A program made the translations under genes and the position numbers. Below the pieces are notes generated by a model that worked only from the letters and a program-made list of their open reading frames with translations, ran no database searches and had not been told where the DNA came from. Positions 63,444 to 64,000 of a DNA stretch of 64,000 bases are shown here, one piece after another; the stretch's first letter is position 1; the number at the start of each line of letters is the position of its first letter. Source of the stretch: Chrysopilus asiliformis (Eukaryota > Arthropoda > Insecta > Diptera > Rhagionidae). Where the stretch lies: positions 46,488,184 to 46,552,183 of the forward strand of contig OZ035961.1 in assembly GCA_964034945.1 (NCBI GenBank), in the 5' to 3' direction.

Positions 63444-64000
63444 ATGCCGGGAAGACGCAGAGAAAACATATTTACAAAAGAAGAAGTTGAAGAAATTAAA
63501 AAACTGCAAACAGATATTGAAGTGTTCAGAGAATTTTACAAGAACGAGGCTAAGAAAATTACGGAAGAATTAGGGTATTTTCAAGAACTATTACTTTCAG
63601 AACTTAAGTCAAAAGTTACATCTCACGAGTACGATGAATTGAAAAAACAAATTACAGAAAATCCACACGAAGTATCAGTAGGTAGGTTAACTGAAAGTCT
63701 TTTTGATGTGTACATCGATTCAATAAATAAAACACAAGTACTGCTACATGAAGAAATAAATAATTTAAAGGAAAATAACGGTTTTTTGAATAGGGAATTG
63801 AAAAATAGCAAGGGTCTAATAGAAGAGGCAGAAGAAATAAATTCAAAATTGAATTCTCAAATTATAGAAGTAGGTGTAGAATTGAAGCTTTTAAAATCAA
63901 ACTTGCCACCAAATTCACAGCTAGAACACATAGAGAGTATATTAGGGTCAAGTATTTTTGAAGGTGTGATGGCCAACAAAAAGACCATCACATTCCTTTC
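63444..64000 (+). CDS. gag: Gag of family N, intact start, runs off the window
   Basis: The frame is open for 185 codons to the window edge. It begins MPGRRRENIFTKEEVEEIKK, is Glu/Lys-rich and predicted coiled coil, and includes GYFQELLLSELK, ENPHEVSVGRL, HEEINNLKENNGFLNRELKN, IESILGSSIFEG. It is homologous to the broken gag at 582-1310, which confirms the family. The ATG at 63444 fits as start because no in-frame start lies upstream. The minus-strand frames here are shadows. Confidence 0.75.
   Translation, partial: MPGRRRENIFTKEEVEEIKKLQTDIEVFREFYKNEAKKITEELGYFQELLLSELKSKVTSHEYDELKKQITENPHEVSVGRLTESLFDVYIDSINKTQVLLHEEINNLKENNGFLNRELKNSKGLIEEAEEINSKLNSQIIEVGVELKLLKSNLPPNSQLEHIESILGSSIFEGVMANKKTITFL

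Noticed and set aside
1..64000. Host protein genes, tRNA, rRNA or CRISPR arrays
   Set aside because: None recognised: every frame with motifs belongs to a transposable element, no cloverleaf-like sequence with A and B boxes was noticed, and the direct repeats found are LTR or satellite repeats without unique spacers.

Overview
The window is almost wall-to-wall transposable element sequence from an insect genome, most likely a fly or close relative. The evidence is an env-bearing Gypsy element of the errantivirus type, BEL/Pao, copia, CR1-like and Penelope-like retroelements, mariner, hAT, piggyBac, Polinton and two Helitron types, all AT-rich. No host gene, tRNA, rRNA or CRISPR array was recognised. 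Only one large element looks recent and nearly intact; most of the rest are frameshifted, truncated or interrupted.

Layout. 1-1310: leader and broken gag of an LTR element (family N). 1439-2749: Helentron-type Rep fragment on the minus strand. 2916-4127: Harbinger-like remnant split by a 932-bp mariner. 4309-5596: Penelope-like reverse transcriptase, followed by about 2.7 kb of strongly T-poor sequence. 8600-10450: degraded gypsy D. 10450-17594: gypsy A (17.6/297-like), split by a truncated mariner and by a three-level nest of terminal-inverted-repeat elements. 17595-19345: gypsy M, whose LTR carries a tandem hairpin array. 19706-25460: BEL/Pao element with LTR-like and non-LTR insertions. 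25461-26110: LTR and leader of gypsy B. 26385-28330: Penelope fragment, 150-bp-period repeats, leader of gypsy F. 28336-32315: gypsy F with other LTRs inside it. 32316-35830: copia remnant with a hAT inside, itself holding another hAT.

35867-53020 is a nest. Polinton DNA polymerase B appears to be interrupted by a piggyBac-like element, which is interrupted by a full errantivirus (37800-52439, LTRs 999/986 bp, 4-bp target duplication), whose pol is interrupted by a gag-only BEL element (42335-46148, two 963-bp LTRs, 5-bp duplication CAGAC). 53030-53900: gypsy H reverse transcriptase. 54089-57130: CR1-like element split by a 367-bp insert and a 943-bp solo LTR. 57133-59711: gypsy E with a 507-bp solo LTR in gag. 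59712-61125: canonical Helitron Rep. 61126-61570: BEL reverse transcriptase scrap. 62300-64000: LTR end, primer binding site, leader and intact gag start of a second family-N element that runs off the window.

Two patterns stand out. First, nearly every retroelement reads on the plus strand (21 of 22 segments counted), while DNA transposons are mixed. With the Gypsy-family richness and lack of genes, this resembles a uni-strand, flamenco-like piRNA locus; that is inference. Second, four different Gypsy-family leaders carry a tiny ATG exon ending in a GTAAG splice donor in the same codon phase, apparently supplying the start of a spliced Env signal peptide.
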